Shown: positions 12,001 to 21,960 of the stretch, one piece after another | Layout: every line of letters starts with the position of its first letter | Numbering within the stretch: the stretch's first letter is position 1 | NCBI RefSeq assembly: GCF_008831285.2 | Contig: NC_045140.1 | Location: forward strand, 19,094,370-19,158,369 | DNA from: Nymphaea colorata | Taxonomy: Eukaryota > Streptophyta > Magnoliopsida > Nymphaeales > Nymphaeaceae | Length of the DNA stretch: 64,000 nt | Direction of reading: 5' to 3' | Program-made: the position numbers and the translations under genes | Notes under the pieces: model-generated | Told to the model about the DNA's origin: nothing | The model's input: only the letters and a program-made list of their open reading frames with translations | Databases searched by the model: none

Positions 12001-14453
12001 ATTATCTTAATCCCACGCAGCATATATTCCTTTTTTCTCAATAGGTCCATCCTCCTCAAGAATATATTTCTTCCTATGACCAGCCACCGACATTATGAAT
12101 ACCCTAGACCATATTTCATAATTTGAGCCATTAAGTTTCATCGTGGTTCCATAAGAGAATGAATTCCCAACCATCTTGTAGTCAGTAGACCCTTCAGATT
12201 TACTGTTTTCAGCCATAGTAAATAAAGAAGACCAGATTGACGCAAACGTTTAAAGAAAGAGGGCTAGAAAATTACTGTCACTTCAGATCTGGTTCAGCCG
12301 ATGACAAAAAAAAACAAGAATGAACTCCCAACGACTGAAGACTGCTGCTCCCAACGACTGAAGACTGCTGCCACTTATAACAGCAGCTAGTTCTCATAAA
12401 ACTTCCTGTCCACGTGTCAAAGAAATCCACAAAATCAAACAAAAAACTTGTACTAAGGATCAACAGCAGTCCTCACTCCTCACGCAGCCTTACTTTACTG
12501 AACTTGTATCCACGATCTATAGAAAAATTCTGATCATATTCAAAAAACTGAATTTATAAGCAGCATATAGACTCCACAAAGCATCCACAACACCTCACGC
12601 AGCCTGACTTTCCCGAAATTGTATTTACGATCATCACAAACCACAGCGTCACACGTCACACTACATCCACAATAGTCTGCTTCATACGACCAATATGAGG
12701 ATCTGATCACGCCTTCCACATAGGCGTGATCAGGTCCTCCTTCACACGGCACGCCCAACCCCTATTCCCTCATTGTCTCCTTATTGGGTGATAAGAGGGA
12801 ATAAGGAGTAGCGATGACAAGAGAGAGGACGAAAAAGAAAGGAACTCACTTGGCTGTTCGCCGGAAAGATTGTCGCCGGAGAAGATGGTCGCCGGAGAAG
12901 GTCACCGGAAAGCGCACCCTGCCGTCGACGCCCACACCCGCTCTGATACCATGTTGCGAGAGAGAGAGAGGCAGCAAAAAGTTGAAGTTCATTACGTGAC
13001 CCTAATCTCTATTAAGAGATTAGGGTTAGGGAAAATTACAAGAGAAGTCCACTAAAAATAACAAAACATTTAAAGAGATCCTCCCTAACTTCCTAAAATT
13101 TCAGAAAACCCCTTTTTGTATCTTTAACAATATAAATAGAGAAATAAACGACTAGAGAAAACTATGAAAATTTCATAGTGTGTGAAAGCATGTTACTGGA
13201 TATTTGTGATATCAGGATTTTCACCGCCTGCAAAAATACTGAGATTTCTGGAATCTGGCTGTCATGAAATTTCATCCCGTGTCACCTATGGTGAAAGGTG
13301 GTTCAAGGATTTATTTTATGTGGAATTTGACATGAACTGTTGAAAATTTATTCATTACCCAGTTCCTTGGCTTCACCGTTGGATATTTATTTCATGTTTC
13401 AAGTGCATTATCTGAGTTGGTACCTAAATCTGGACTTATTTGTAATGATGTATGTTACTGGAACCTCAGGTGACTGAACCCAATAATCTCCCTGAGGTGG
13501 TGGCTGCCATACGATAAGCATTTTGCTTCAGAACAGGAGGATAAAAAAAAAATCGGTGCCTCATTTTTGATCTGTGGTTACAACTTTTCAGTTCCTAAGT
13601 TTCTCCATACTCTAGGGCTATTCAAACCTACTTTATAAAATACAAAACACTTAAAGCAAACGTCCCCTAAGCAAAAATAGCTTATTGAGTTTTGTTTATT
13701 TAATATTTCTATTTATTTGAAGATTCTGAACATTGTTCTAGTGGGCACTTGGATTCAAATTGTTCGAAGGTTTATCTCCACCTTCACCTATATCACATAT
13801 TTGAATAATTCTGAAGGGAGACCAGATCTTCACAATCATTGATTATGGTATTCTAAAACTAATTATCTGGTTTTGTTTCTTTTGACATCTTCCTCGCTTC
13901 CATATTTTGCAGGCTGTCTTGTGATTGTCAAGTGAATGGTTAACCAGTCCTGTTAATTTTCTTCGTTGATTTTACACGAGGTGTATACTGGCCTAGGTTC
14001 GACGTGTAGGTTTTAGTTTTTGGGTTGTTTGAACAATATTTGCCTACATTAAATAACTATTGCGGTCTATATATTTTCAATGATTTATTATTCAGGAAAT
14101 TGTTTACAGGGGTAATTCTCAGGCCAGGATTCATACATGGTACTCGACAGGTCGGTGGCATGAAACTGCCTCTGGGAATTATTGGTTCACCAATGGAAAT
14201 GGTAATATCGACCCTGTTTTTCCTCTTTGAAACCTTGTCCAATGCTTGGCATGCCAAAAATTGATCCCCCATTTCATGATGGCAGGTTCTTCAACATGCA
14301 AAACCACTCACTCAACTTCCCCTTGTGGGGCCAGTTTTCCTGCCTCCAGTGAATGTGACCTCTGTTGCAAAGGTTGCAGTGAGAGGTGCGACTGACCCTG
14401 CTTTTCCTCCTGGCGTTGTTGATGTGTTCAGTATTCTGCGCTATGGGCAATAA
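965..14453 (+). CDS. NAD(P)-binding Rossmann-fold (atypical SDR) protein, 10 exons
   Basis: Spliced model: 965-1017, 2071-2191, 2323-2411, 3795-3850, 3926-3981, 4878-4971, 6207-6286, 6823-6865, 14110-14201, 14286-14453. All junctions are GT-AG and phase-consistent, giving 283 aa. Exon 3 encodes the nucleotide-binding loop GGSGFVG (residues 63-69) after a hydrophobic beta strand. Exon 7 ends in GYYEGK followed by KAAE, which fits the YxxxK pair of SDRs (Y179/K183 or Y180/K184). The protein matches the plant family of NDUFA9-like atypical SDRs, recalled as At5g15910 (about 270 aa); substrate unknown. The Arg/Ser-rich N terminus (MVISRYLRSQST...) suggests an organelle transit peptide, which is inference. 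Intron 8 is 7.2 kb because a copia element sits in it in antisense orientation. A poly(A) signal lies about 95 bp after the stop. Confidence 0.85.
2974..3088. repeat. Compound (CA)n-(TC)n-(TA)n microsatellite
   Basis: Adjacent CA-rich, TC and TA dinucleotide tracts lie inside intron 3 of the SDR gene. The ORFs reading through them on both strands are low-complexity artefacts. Confidence 0.9.
5826..5849. repeat. Poly(C) tract, C24
   Basis: An uninterrupted run of 24 C lies in intron 6 of the SDR gene. Long C/G homopolymers are rare in plant DNA and are prone to length errors in assemblies. Confidence 0.85.
7832..8011 (-). repeat. 3' LTR of the intronic copia element
   Basis: 180 bp, beginning TGTTGCGAG and ending TTTAACA on +. 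It is nearly identical to 12952-13129. It contains a perfect hairpin with 12-bp arms (ACCCTAATCTCT / AGAGATTAGGGT) around a 4-base loop. Confidence 0.93.
8012..8019 (-). other. Polypurine tract of the intronic copia element
   Basis: On the minus strand the sequence AGGGGGAG abuts the 3' LTR and is the expected plus-strand DNA priming site of an LTR element. It is immediately preceded by the end of the pol frame. Confidence 0.8.
8019..10958 (-). CDS. copia Pol: integrase, reverse transcriptase, RNase H
   Basis: An uninterrupted frame of 979 codons. In order: pre-integrase zinc-finger region (HLRLGHPS ... C..C), integrase core with DVWGP, RTDN and a downstream NGVAERKHR, a Ser/Pro-rich linker, the RT domain with QLDVKNAFLYGDL and catalytic YVDD, and RNase H with SDADYAG, KSTTG and SSAESEY. 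It ends close to the 3' LTR. The start shown is only the first Met of the open frame; in copia elements Pol is part of a Gag-Pol polyprotein, and here the protease part lies in another frame (10955-11308). It resembles the RE1/RE2 (Ale/Retrofit-type) branch by overall motif wording; lineage assignment is tentative. Confidence 0.92.
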   Translation of the reverse strand: MISVKQLAIDLQCKVIFESDFCSFQDLPTGKMIGGGHEREGLYFLSIPVDVAASSVPSKPSPFQWHLRLGHPSVPKLRRMFPDIPASESFLCDACQLGKHTRSSFPSSQSPSSQSPFDLIHVDVWGPSRVPFRSCFRYYLVLVDDFTRVSWVFLLRERSEVICILQKFIKEIKTQFELIVKNIRTDNALEFKSCILLQFYADHGIRPQYTCPHTSQQNGVAERKHRQLLNVARTLMLHSHMPAYFWGDVILTACYLINRLPSSSIQDRIPIQILYPGRSLFHLPPKVFGCTCFAHILGPNKSKLAAQAIKCIFIGYSANQKGYKCFDLLTKKDIISADVTFFESRPYFPPSSPSSSEMHAPIPLPIPPVSLESFPSSQPRSHERFLEPPLVYTRRLGPSLNRPPASSQEVSSTDKTDSGLSDDYSAADLPIAIRKGKRQCTLHPISNFVSTAHLSTRLVQFDQALSSHVIPSSHHHALLDTRWRQAMQEEMDALLSRETWDLVDPPTRCDVVGSRWVFTIKYHSDGSVERFKARLVAKGYTHTYGVDFFETFSPMARLGTIRLIISLAVQREWSLFQLDVKNAFLYGDLSEIVYMQQPPGFERQGECSKVCKLKKAIYGLKQSPRAWFQKLTEVLSKCGFRSQLDHSLFIKRGSAGLVILIVYVDDIVLTGENDQEIAQTNEFLQQHFVTKDLGQLRYFLGIEVARSNKGVVVSQRKYVLDLLQETGLLGAKPATLPMNPRIHIHDDDSEPFDSRSYRSLIGKLLYLTVTRPDISFAVNKLSQFMEKPRKVHWDAALMIVRYLKSAPGKGLWFKKGECVDIEAYSDADYAGSVDDRKSTTGFCVFVGSNLISWRSKKQNVVARSSAESEYRAMAQIAAEMSWVRSLLVELGVSVNLPMKMYCDNKEATYIANNPVFHERTKHIEVDCHYIWDLVQEGIVSTIHVSSEDQVADILTKALPIGGFLRCCNKLSMIDIYAPA
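10955..11308 (-). pseudogene. copia protease segment, frame-disrupted
   Basis: The 117-codon frame contains the retropepsin-type active-site motif WMIDSGASRH, preceded by a Ser/Thr repeat. It overlaps the pol frame by four bases but is in a different reading frame, and it is also out of frame with gag, so the ancestral polyprotein is broken at this point. A programmed shift is not typical of plant copia elements, so decay is the simpler reading. Confidence 0.8.
11426..11480 (-). pseudogene. Gag CCHC zinc knuckle (between frames)
   Basis: Minus-strand translation gives a C-x2-C-x4-H-x4-C knuckle (CSYCGKIGHLEDRC) followed by Trp-Asp-Lys, typical of copia Gag nucleocapsid. It lies between the gag frame and the protease frame, so it confirms the internal order even though the reading frame is interrupted. 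Confidence 0.75.
11542..12216 (-). pseudogene. copia Gag, interrupted by an in-frame stop
   Basis: The frame starts at 12216 (MAENSKSEGSTDYKMVG...) and shows the copia Gag N-terminal pattern LNGSNYEIWS, then a TAA at 12007-12009. The same frame resumes to 11542 with the UBN2/retrotransposon-gag region (ILQLEEELCNIRQGDQDLSQY, a DLADTYNRLSR helix). Both parts are in one register, so a single nonsense change separates them. Confidence 0.85.
12326..12374. repeat. 24-bp tandem duplication in the copia leader
   Basis: A unit reading CTCCCAACGACTGAAGACTG plus CTG is present twice in tandem in the untranslated leader between PBS and gag. A second, weaker duplication (CTCACGCAGCC...) recurs at about 12478 and 12594. 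The rest of 12217-12939 has no coding signal. Confidence 0.75.
12940..12951 (-). other. Primer-binding site (tRNA-iMet)
   Basis: The minus strand reads TGGTATCAGAGC, the classic plant copia PBS complementary to the 3' end of initiator methionine tRNA. It directly abuts the 5' LTR. Confidence 0.93.
12952..13129 (-). repeat. 5' LTR of the intronic copia element
   Basis: 178 bp, same termini as 7832-8011. It is followed by ATATA, the second copy of the target-site duplication. Confidence 0.93.
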
Positions 14454-14545
14454 GTGGGGTGTACATCTTTGTTCACTTTTGAAAGTGAGAGCAGCTATGC
14501 TGACATTCCCTTGTAATGCCTCTCTTTTTGAGCGATCAGTTTAGA

Positions 14546-14551
14546 AATAAA
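14546..14551 (+). terminator. Poly(A) signal of the SDR gene
   Basis: AATAAA lies 93 bp after the stop codon, downstream of a T-rich stretch. It is a plausible near-upstream element for 3'-end formation. Confidence 0.5.
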
Positions 14552-15701
14552 AGCATCAATTGCATCGGTCTCTGAAAATGCTCACATATGTTGTACATGG
14601 TCGCTGACGTGTTCCGGTGTAATTGATTGCTGTCTGAAATCAAAATATCATTTTCAATTTGATTGAGTAGTCGGGGGATGAGTTTGATTTGGCAGAGCAG
14701 TTACATATTGTCTGTCCTGTTGCTTCCGCTGGCACTGATAATTGTCATGATGTTTCCAAAAAAGTTACTGATCTTGGACGAAAATTGCTTAATTAGAGTG
14801 TGTGTGGTGTGAGTGCATTCTGTCACTGGGTCTCACTGCCTTGCGTGACTTGATGCTACCTGCTGCCTGTATGTTTTGGGTACCTGCACAAGCCTGCTGT
14901 AGTCATATATTATCATATGTGTCGCTTGAATATTTCAGGAACTAGGTTCCTAGGTTTCAACTTGTTTTTTACATTTAAAGTTAGGTTTAATCTCGGAAAC
15001 ATGTAATAACCATTATGGTTAGCTACAATTTCTCAATAACATTTAGCAAGCCTTCATATCTAACTCTAGGTAGTCTCTTTCTCAACCTTCTCTAACTTCA
15101 TCTGCTCCTGGTATGGAGTCACCCGCAGAGGCTGAAGAACTCCATGCCTGGCCAGCATCCGCCGGTAGCAATTACTTAATCCAACCTCCCTCTTCTCACC
15201 CCGTACCTGCCTCACCCTATGATCTGACCCGGATGGTTTCGGAGGCCATTCACGCCCATGCTTTTCGGATGGCTTTCATGGTTGGCTGGCACCTTCCATT
15301 GGTTTGATGGTAGGTTGAGGAGGTCGTGGAAGACATGATATGTTGTAAAAGGTCGTTCAGGCTTCTTGGTTCAAGCGGGATGGGCCATACTTCTGCAATG
15401 GTGATAACTGAATATGGTCAGCCTAATGCCTCACAAGGGTGAATAAAGTTTTAGAAGGCAGAGACCAAGGGCCGGGATTCATGGAAGAAATGGGATAATA
15501 TCTTTTGGGAGCTCCAAGAGGCAAGTTCCTAATGTTTTATTTTCATATGAGTTCGCTCCTCTGTGAGGTCCTGCCCAAGGAGCTTACTTCTTGTACGGTC
15601 CAAGTTCTACCTTTCAGCTTCTTAATAAACAGGTAGAGGTTAGCCTAATCCCATCTTCACCTGCAAAAACTATATGCTTAGTGCTAATTATAAATTAGCT
15701 A

Positions 15702-15710
15702 TATATATAC

Positions 15711-15752
<42 letters not shown>
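15702..15752. repeat. (TA)n-(GA)n microsatellite
   Basis: Alternating TA bases pass into a GA run, between the SDR gene and FTSHI3. Confidence 0.85.
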
Positions 15753-17103
15753 TTACCGTTACCTACGTGGTATATACACTTATAGTCATACGTATATGAC
15801 ATGAGTTTGATGATTGATATGACAAGTTATGAATATAAAACCAATGATATTGTTTTTACACAATCTTGTCAATATTGTTGTGTATCGGCCCGTATGATCA
15901 AATACAAAACCACCGTTTTTCCAAGAATTGAACGATATGCATCAGCCACTGTCGCCTCCTATCATATCTTGTTTAGCTTTTAAATGTTAAAAAAAAATTA
16001 AAATAATCTGCATCGGCCAAAAATGCGTTGGCCCATATCGGCCAAATTAAACTACTAAGCGATATGATGCCGACACTGACAATTGCAACAGTCGTTTTAC
16101 AACAATATGCTTGCACTCTCCCTAAGGCCCTTTTCACCATTTGGATCTCAGAGATCTTGGCATTGGCCTGTACCAACATATTGTGGGATCTGTACAGAGG
16201 GATTCAAGCACCACATATTGCGGGGTGGCATACATACACACTCAAATTTGCATAAATATATGCTGTTTTTTGTGAAAAAATGGCCTCTAGGAATTTACTA
16301 AAGCTCAAGGAAAATGAATTTATCCAAATCAGGCACAGATTTAACAGAAAACGTTGGTCCAGATCTTGGATCGAAAGGGGGGCAACAAGAACTATAGAAT
16401 TCAGTTCATATTCTTAAACTTAAATTGTGGGTATTACCCAGAAATAGTAAGGTCTCCGTGAGGTGGATGTAGCTGAACACTGTTGTTTTTCCAACGTACT
16501 TTTTCCTGGAGTGCCGATCTAAGCACATCGTTTGTAAACTTGGATTTCAGAGGTGAATTCCAAGGTTAATTCGATCATTTCACGTCTTTATTAGAAGGTC
16601 ACGATTTTAGAATCACCACTTTCTATTTGGTTTTATTGGTTTTCCTTTTTTGCACGTATCACTTGCACATTTCTATCTGAATTCAAAGTCTAGAATGCCG
16701 TATACAATCATGAATTTTAGACTTGGGTTCACAAAGACTTTTTACACTCGAAACTGGATCCAAATTTTGCGTAACGTAGGCCCATGTCTGCGCAAAGAAA
16801 AATTTCAGATGCCGCCATTTTCTTTCTTTCTTTTCGCCGTTTCAAAAGTCAAGGCTGAATAAGAGGAAGAAGAAACGGAGACATTTGTAGAAAGGTTTTG
16901 GGTGGTCAAGCCAAAGCCAAACAGCCAATGAAGCACAAACGCTTACTCTCTCTCCCTCTCCCTCTCTCTATCTGATGCTTTTCATAGTGTCAATAAACAA
17001 TTGCAAAGAATCTCAAAAGTTCTTCAAAATTGACATACTCAGAAAAGGTAACACCCAATGTCACACGAGGAGAAGAAATGTGTTACGACGTGGACCTTCC
17101 AGT

Positions 17104-17225
17104 CATCGCTGGTGTATAATTGTAAACGAAAGTGTTTCCTTGTAACACCTAAGTCAATGGGATTCATCGCTGGTGTATAATTGTACACAAAAGTGTTTCC
17201 TTGTAACATTTAAGTAAATGGGAGA
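17104..17225. repeat. Two tandem copies of a 61-bp unit
   Basis: CATCGCTGGTGTATAATTGT starts at 17104 and again at 17165. The units differ at only a few positions. They lie just downstream of the FTSHI3 stop, probably in or near its 3' UTR. Confidence 0.85.
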
Positions 17226-17339
17226 TTGTGAAAACATGCGTCGCGCAAAATTCCAATCAGACAGGAAAATCGACTATTTCCACATATATAATGCATCAAG
17301 ACTGGGGCTAAATTCCCGTGGTGCACAAAGAATATCTTT

Positions 17340-20300
17340 TCAAGTTAATGTTTGGTAGCCTAGAGGTTGTTGTGAACCATCATCTCTTGCAACATTTCTT
17401 CGAACAAGCGATGGCATCCATGGAAAGAGTCTTCCAAGTTCTTTGCTTATGGCATTGGTGGTCGATGGCCTCACATTAATTCCAAATCTGGCCCTCTCAA
17501 TTGCCTCCATGATGTCTTCACGTGTCACTAGATCACCACCTGTAAATTTCATTGGTATTAATGGATATAATACTAGTCTGCTGGTTGTCTCGGTGGCAAA
17601 GCTTGTTAATGTGCATTCTCACACTCAGGCATGCACAAGCACACACAAAGTTGCAAACGATACTCCTGGTTGTTGTACTCAGGTAGCTAAATAATCCCAC
17701 CATACTAAGTTCTTTCCAGTGGTAAAGACAGTATGTACAGCAAATGCATAAGTCAAATAATAAAACCGAGATGGATTTCATCAAAGAAAAACAAAAGGAG
17801 AAACCTGTCTGAAGCATTCCCTGCACAGCCCGAAACTTTATTACTCATGCAGCAACTATGCATGAAGATCATGAAATATGAAGACATTAGCAAACCTGGA
17901 AACTTAACTGTACTGTGAATGTATTGCATTCCTTTTTCCTTAAGAGGAAATCATGCGTACTTCAATAATCACTTTACACTACATAAACGTTGTACCTGTG
18001 ATTGTAAAGAACCACGAACTTGCATGTATTTAACATACTGCCCACAAGAATCTTTCATAAGGATCCCTCCTTGCTTTATGGTACATGCATACACAGATAA
18101 GGGACGTGTGGCGAGCCACATTACTGTACTAAAAGCATGAGAGCTTATACAAAAGGATTCACAAGAAATATGCTGCAGCGGCTTTTGATTCCTTTTAGAG
18201 GTTTTGTCATTCAGAAAGTGGGGAAAAAGGGTGGGGAGAAGAGAGACTCTATGAGATCCTACTGTGAAAGGATACTCCTTGCGCTATGATCATGTTGACC
18301 AAAGGAAAAAAAGAAAAAGAAAAAAAAGAAATAAAGGTTGCACAGATTTCGGATCATGTATGGGTGATTATCATTTAACCCACCATGTTTAACAATTCAG
18401 AGCTGATCATGTAAATATTTTGGTCTCAAGTGAGTAGCTTATGGACACCAACGTTCCATGGTAAATATGGTCCAAAACATGCTGACAGGCAACGTGACAG
18501 CAAAACTAGTTAACAAGCCATTCTGGTGGGCATTTGCTGTGTTAATTTCCAATTCAGGATCTCATCCTTTTTATTGTATCCCTTTTAAAGATAGACTTAA
18601 TACACTTACTATTAAAAACTTCCTTCATTATCATACGCCTGAAACATCAGACCCGTCTCTTTTTAGTGAGAGCTAACTATTCTTCTTCCAGATTATTTTG
18701 AGGACAGGAGCACGTTAATTGCCTTGTCAGTGCCTTTTAAGCCACTTATCTCATTCATTTGATATAGGGACTTGTCATCTTCCCCGGATGATGCAAGAAT
18801 GCAATTCAGTTCTCAAATCTCAACTTATGAACGATCACGATTGAAGGAAATAAACAAAGCAGTTTTAAAGAATTTCAGAAGCAACATGGTACTAGCATGA
18901 AGAAACTCGACGAGTTATGAGCACTAACATGCAAAAGATTTTGACGATGCAAAGTTCCACAGAAATATTAACTTAAACCAACAAAATTAGTACTAAGATT
19001 TCCTTTAACTAGGTCATTGTCGTACCTCTACGAGCAGCAAGCAATGAAGCCTCATTAATTATGTTTGCAAGATCAGCTCCTACAAACCCCGGAGTAAGAG
19101 AAGCAACTAGGCTACATATCACTTGGGGATCCTCCTCCAGAGGCACTCCTCTTAAATGGACAGCAATTATCTTTTGCCGCCCAGTGGCATCTGGTTCGCC
19201 AACAAATACCTTCCGCGAGAAACGCCCTGGCCTGCATAGGGCTGGATCCAGTGCTTCTGGTCGATTAGTTGCTGCAATCACAACCACTTTCATATCTGAT
19301 TCAAATCCGTCCATTTCTGTTAACAACTGCATTCAAAGGGGACAAAATAAAAAAGAAGTAAAAAATGGGCAATAAAATGAATAACAGGGATTATGATGGA
19401 CGCAGTCGAAATAACATGCCTGGTTCAATGTCTGATCTCGTTCATCATTGAAACTTCTTCCTCTCTTGCCTCCAACTGCATCAAGCTCATCAATGAAAAT
19501 TATCGATGGTGCACATTTTCTAGCAGTACTAAAAAGATCTCTAATACGAGCTGCTCCTCTTCCAACAAACAACTCCACAAACTCACTAGCAGAGACTGTG
19601 AAAAATGGAACTCCAGCTTCACCAGCTACTGCACGTGCTAATAGTGTTTTACCAGTTCCTGGAGGCCCAACAAGCAGTACACCTCTGGGTAATTTAGCTC
19701 CCAACTTTGTATAATTAATTGACCCTTGCAAGCATGAAACAATCTGTATTCCACAAAATAAGAAATGATAAACATGAAAGATGATATGTAATGGTAACAG
19801 GTACAGTTTCAGTCAGAAATCAATCTTGTGGTTCTATTGTAATTTTAAGCACATGATAGACCAATAACATAAAATCGGTAAATAAACAGCATATATGTGG
19901 GTTAACATTCCAATGCCTACACTTTTGCAGCCACTGATATAGATAAGACTGAGTTCGCTGCATGCATTTAAAGAATTGTCGTGAAACAGAAAATTTTTAA
20001 CACAAAGGGCAAAGGGAAAATGGAAATATATGGTAAAATAATACATTTCAATAAGAAAGCAAGTAGTATCAAGAATTTTAATGGGAAAAAATGAGGGAGA
20101 ATGCACCCTACTGGAATACAATTTTTGGGTTTGTCTTCAACATTATAAAAAAGGTTAGCATATAAAATTAAATTTTAGAAACTTGACTTTACCTTTGCTA
20201 TATTTTCTGAAAGTACCTCTTAATACTCTGTGGAAAGCCATGTGTAGCTCAATTGAAGTTCTCTATAGTGCACATTGGCCAGTTTAACAAGAAATGCCAT

Positions 20301-21960
20301 GTACTTAAAAGAAAATATAGAGTACATTTCATAGCCAGCCATATGGCAAAAATGTCTGGTGGCTTCCAACCTCAGGAGGTTGAGATACCAACATATACAT
20401 GGTAGCAACAACTTGCATGGTGAGAACAAAGGAAGCACATGTAGTTGAAGTTTATCGAACAGAGGAAAGATAAGTCACCAACCATTATATTGAGTTTAGA
20501 AGGGGGTTTATCACACTTAAAAAACCTCTCTGCTATCTTATGAGTTTCAAACAAGGGGTTCAGTAGTTTCAAAGCATTGTGTGTGCATGTTTGTGTGGTG
20601 CATCTGCGCATGTGCCTGTTTGTCTGTGCATAAGTATACATTTCACAGTTTATTGTGTGTATTTATGCATGAAGAAGGTGAGATATTAATTTTCTCCAAT
20701 TTGCATGTGTCAATTGACAAGGAACAAACCACCACTTGTTAATTCATCGTGACATCATCCTATTAAAAAATGAAACATCCTTTTACAGGTCGAGACTTTA
20801 TCAACATGGTCATTTCATGATTCACGAAATTGGCAGGAAACACACTAGCAAAAGACCTGCACTACGACACCTGATTCTTAGAACCAGTGGGAAAACCAAG
20901 TTAAAAGCAGACTAACCTCCATAAGCTCTGATTTGGCTGCATCAACGCCCTCAACATCATCAAAACTGACAGTCTGATTGTATGATCTGCGTTTCTTTGC
21001 AGGACTGTTTGCAGCAGAAAGTTGGCGATACAGTAACCACATCAGTGGAGTTAATGGAATCCAAAGTGAAATTATTGTAATCAAAACGCTCCTCATGGAC
21101 AACAACAATGACTGAGGAGCTGAGCTGTATGTTGTGCCCTTTTCCCTCATTAGCCCTAGGAGGAAATTCTCATCATGATCTATTTTCCGTGTGGAATATT
21201 GCCACTCTGGAGTTCCAAGCCTTGTCTCGGGAGATATTCTCCATCTCCTCTTGTTGGTTATTGGTTTCTCTTCTACACTCAACGACATATCTTCAGTGCC
21301 ACTTTCACTGCCAATGCCACTTGAGTCGGAGACAATGGTGTCACTCAGCTCAAAATCACTTGAGAGCAAGCTTGATGCAGGGTCGCTCTCTGTGACTTCC
21401 CTTGGAAGCAAATTTGGCATAGATACCTGTGAGCTTTCAAGAGATAGAGGTGCTGTGTTATAGAATATACGTCGAGAACCCTCTTCAAATAGTACTTTGG
21501 TCACACAACCAGCCTGAAGATTCATAATCAAGTCCGAATAGGGGACAACTTTGGAAGATGGAACTGCTGTCAATCTGAGAAATAAGTAGCACAGCCCAAA
21601 AACAGCTATAATTGCGGAAGAGATGATGAAGTTCCTAGAATTCCTTCTCAACGACATTCCAACTTCCTCCAGTGATACCTTTTTCAATCTATTTGATAAC
21701 AACCGCAGTCTAGGACGCAACCTAATTCTGAATCTTTTTCTCAAACCACCGCGCTGGTTTTGAGTGTCTCTACTCGAAGCTTGTGATCGAATTACAAGAC
21801 AAATTTTTTCACAACGAAATGCACTTCTGCAGGAGCAACCTATTAAGCAGCATGCAACATGGTGTGATGGAAAAGCAGACAAATTCAAGGCTCCATGCGA
21901 ACTCAATGATTTTAGTTTTTGTAATCGAACCCATGAAACCTTCTTACATTGTAAAGACAT
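17340..21960 (-). CDS. FTSHI3: Probable inactive FtsH AAA+ protein, FTSHI3-like, chloroplast
   Basis: Minus-strand exons: 21960-20917, 19743-19420, 19326-19026, 17539-17340, totalling 1869 bp or 622 aa, the length I recall for Arabidopsis FTSHI3 (At3g02450). An Arg/Lys-rich N terminus suggests a plastid transit peptide. Transmembrane segments lie near residues 110-128 and 288-311. The AAA+ domain has Walker A GPPGTGKT (374-381), Walker B IIFIDE (429-434) and the second region of homology with RPGRF (488-492). After the small helical lid ([16 protein letters not shown]) the protein ends about 45 residues later. The M41 peptidase domain with HEXXH is absent altogether, so proteolysis is not expected. 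FtsHi proteins are thought to act in the chloroplast inner-envelope import motor or as chaperones. Start at Met 21960 is chosen because it precedes the basic leader; an upstream in-frame Met exists at 22143. Intron 2 uses a GC donor. Confidence 0.88.

Larger units (their letters stand above)
7832..13129 (-). mobile_element. Ty1/copia LTR retrotransposon (RE1/RE2-like) in SDR intron 8
   Basis: This is a structurally complete element of about 5.3 kb on the minus strand. It is bounded by two 178-180 bp LTRs (TG...CA ends) and by 5-bp target-site duplications ATATA at 7827-7831 and 13130-13134. A primer-binding site complementary to initiator Met-tRNA lies next to the right (5') LTR, and a polypurine tract next to the left (3') LTR. 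Internal order on the minus strand is gag, zinc knuckle, protease, integrase, RT, RNase H, which is the copia order. The LTRs differ by two substitutions and one 2-bp GA-repeat indel (hand count), so insertion was recent. gag-protease is broken by a stop and frame changes, so it is probably not autonomous. It lies antisense to the host gene, within an intron. Confidence 0.95.
14560..17339. other. Intergenic region, SDR 3' end to FTSHI3 3' end
   Basis: The two genes converge here. No convincing gene is seen: the 64-codon ORF at 15113-15307 (MESPAEAEELHAWPAS...) and the CT-rich DNA to about 15640 look like decayed repeat or coding sequence, but I cannot name a family. About 15880-16090 carries repeated TATCGGCC-type words resembling a short dispersed element. 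Confidence 0.5.

Noticed and set aside
7832-13129. Considering the intronic copia ORFs as host genes
   Set aside because: LTRs, PBS, PPT, TSD and Gag-Pol order identify them as retrotransposon sequence.
15113-15307. 64-codon ORF MESPAEAEELHAW... as a small gene
   Set aside because: Followed by stops, no homologue recognised, and the surrounding DNA looks like a decayed repeat.
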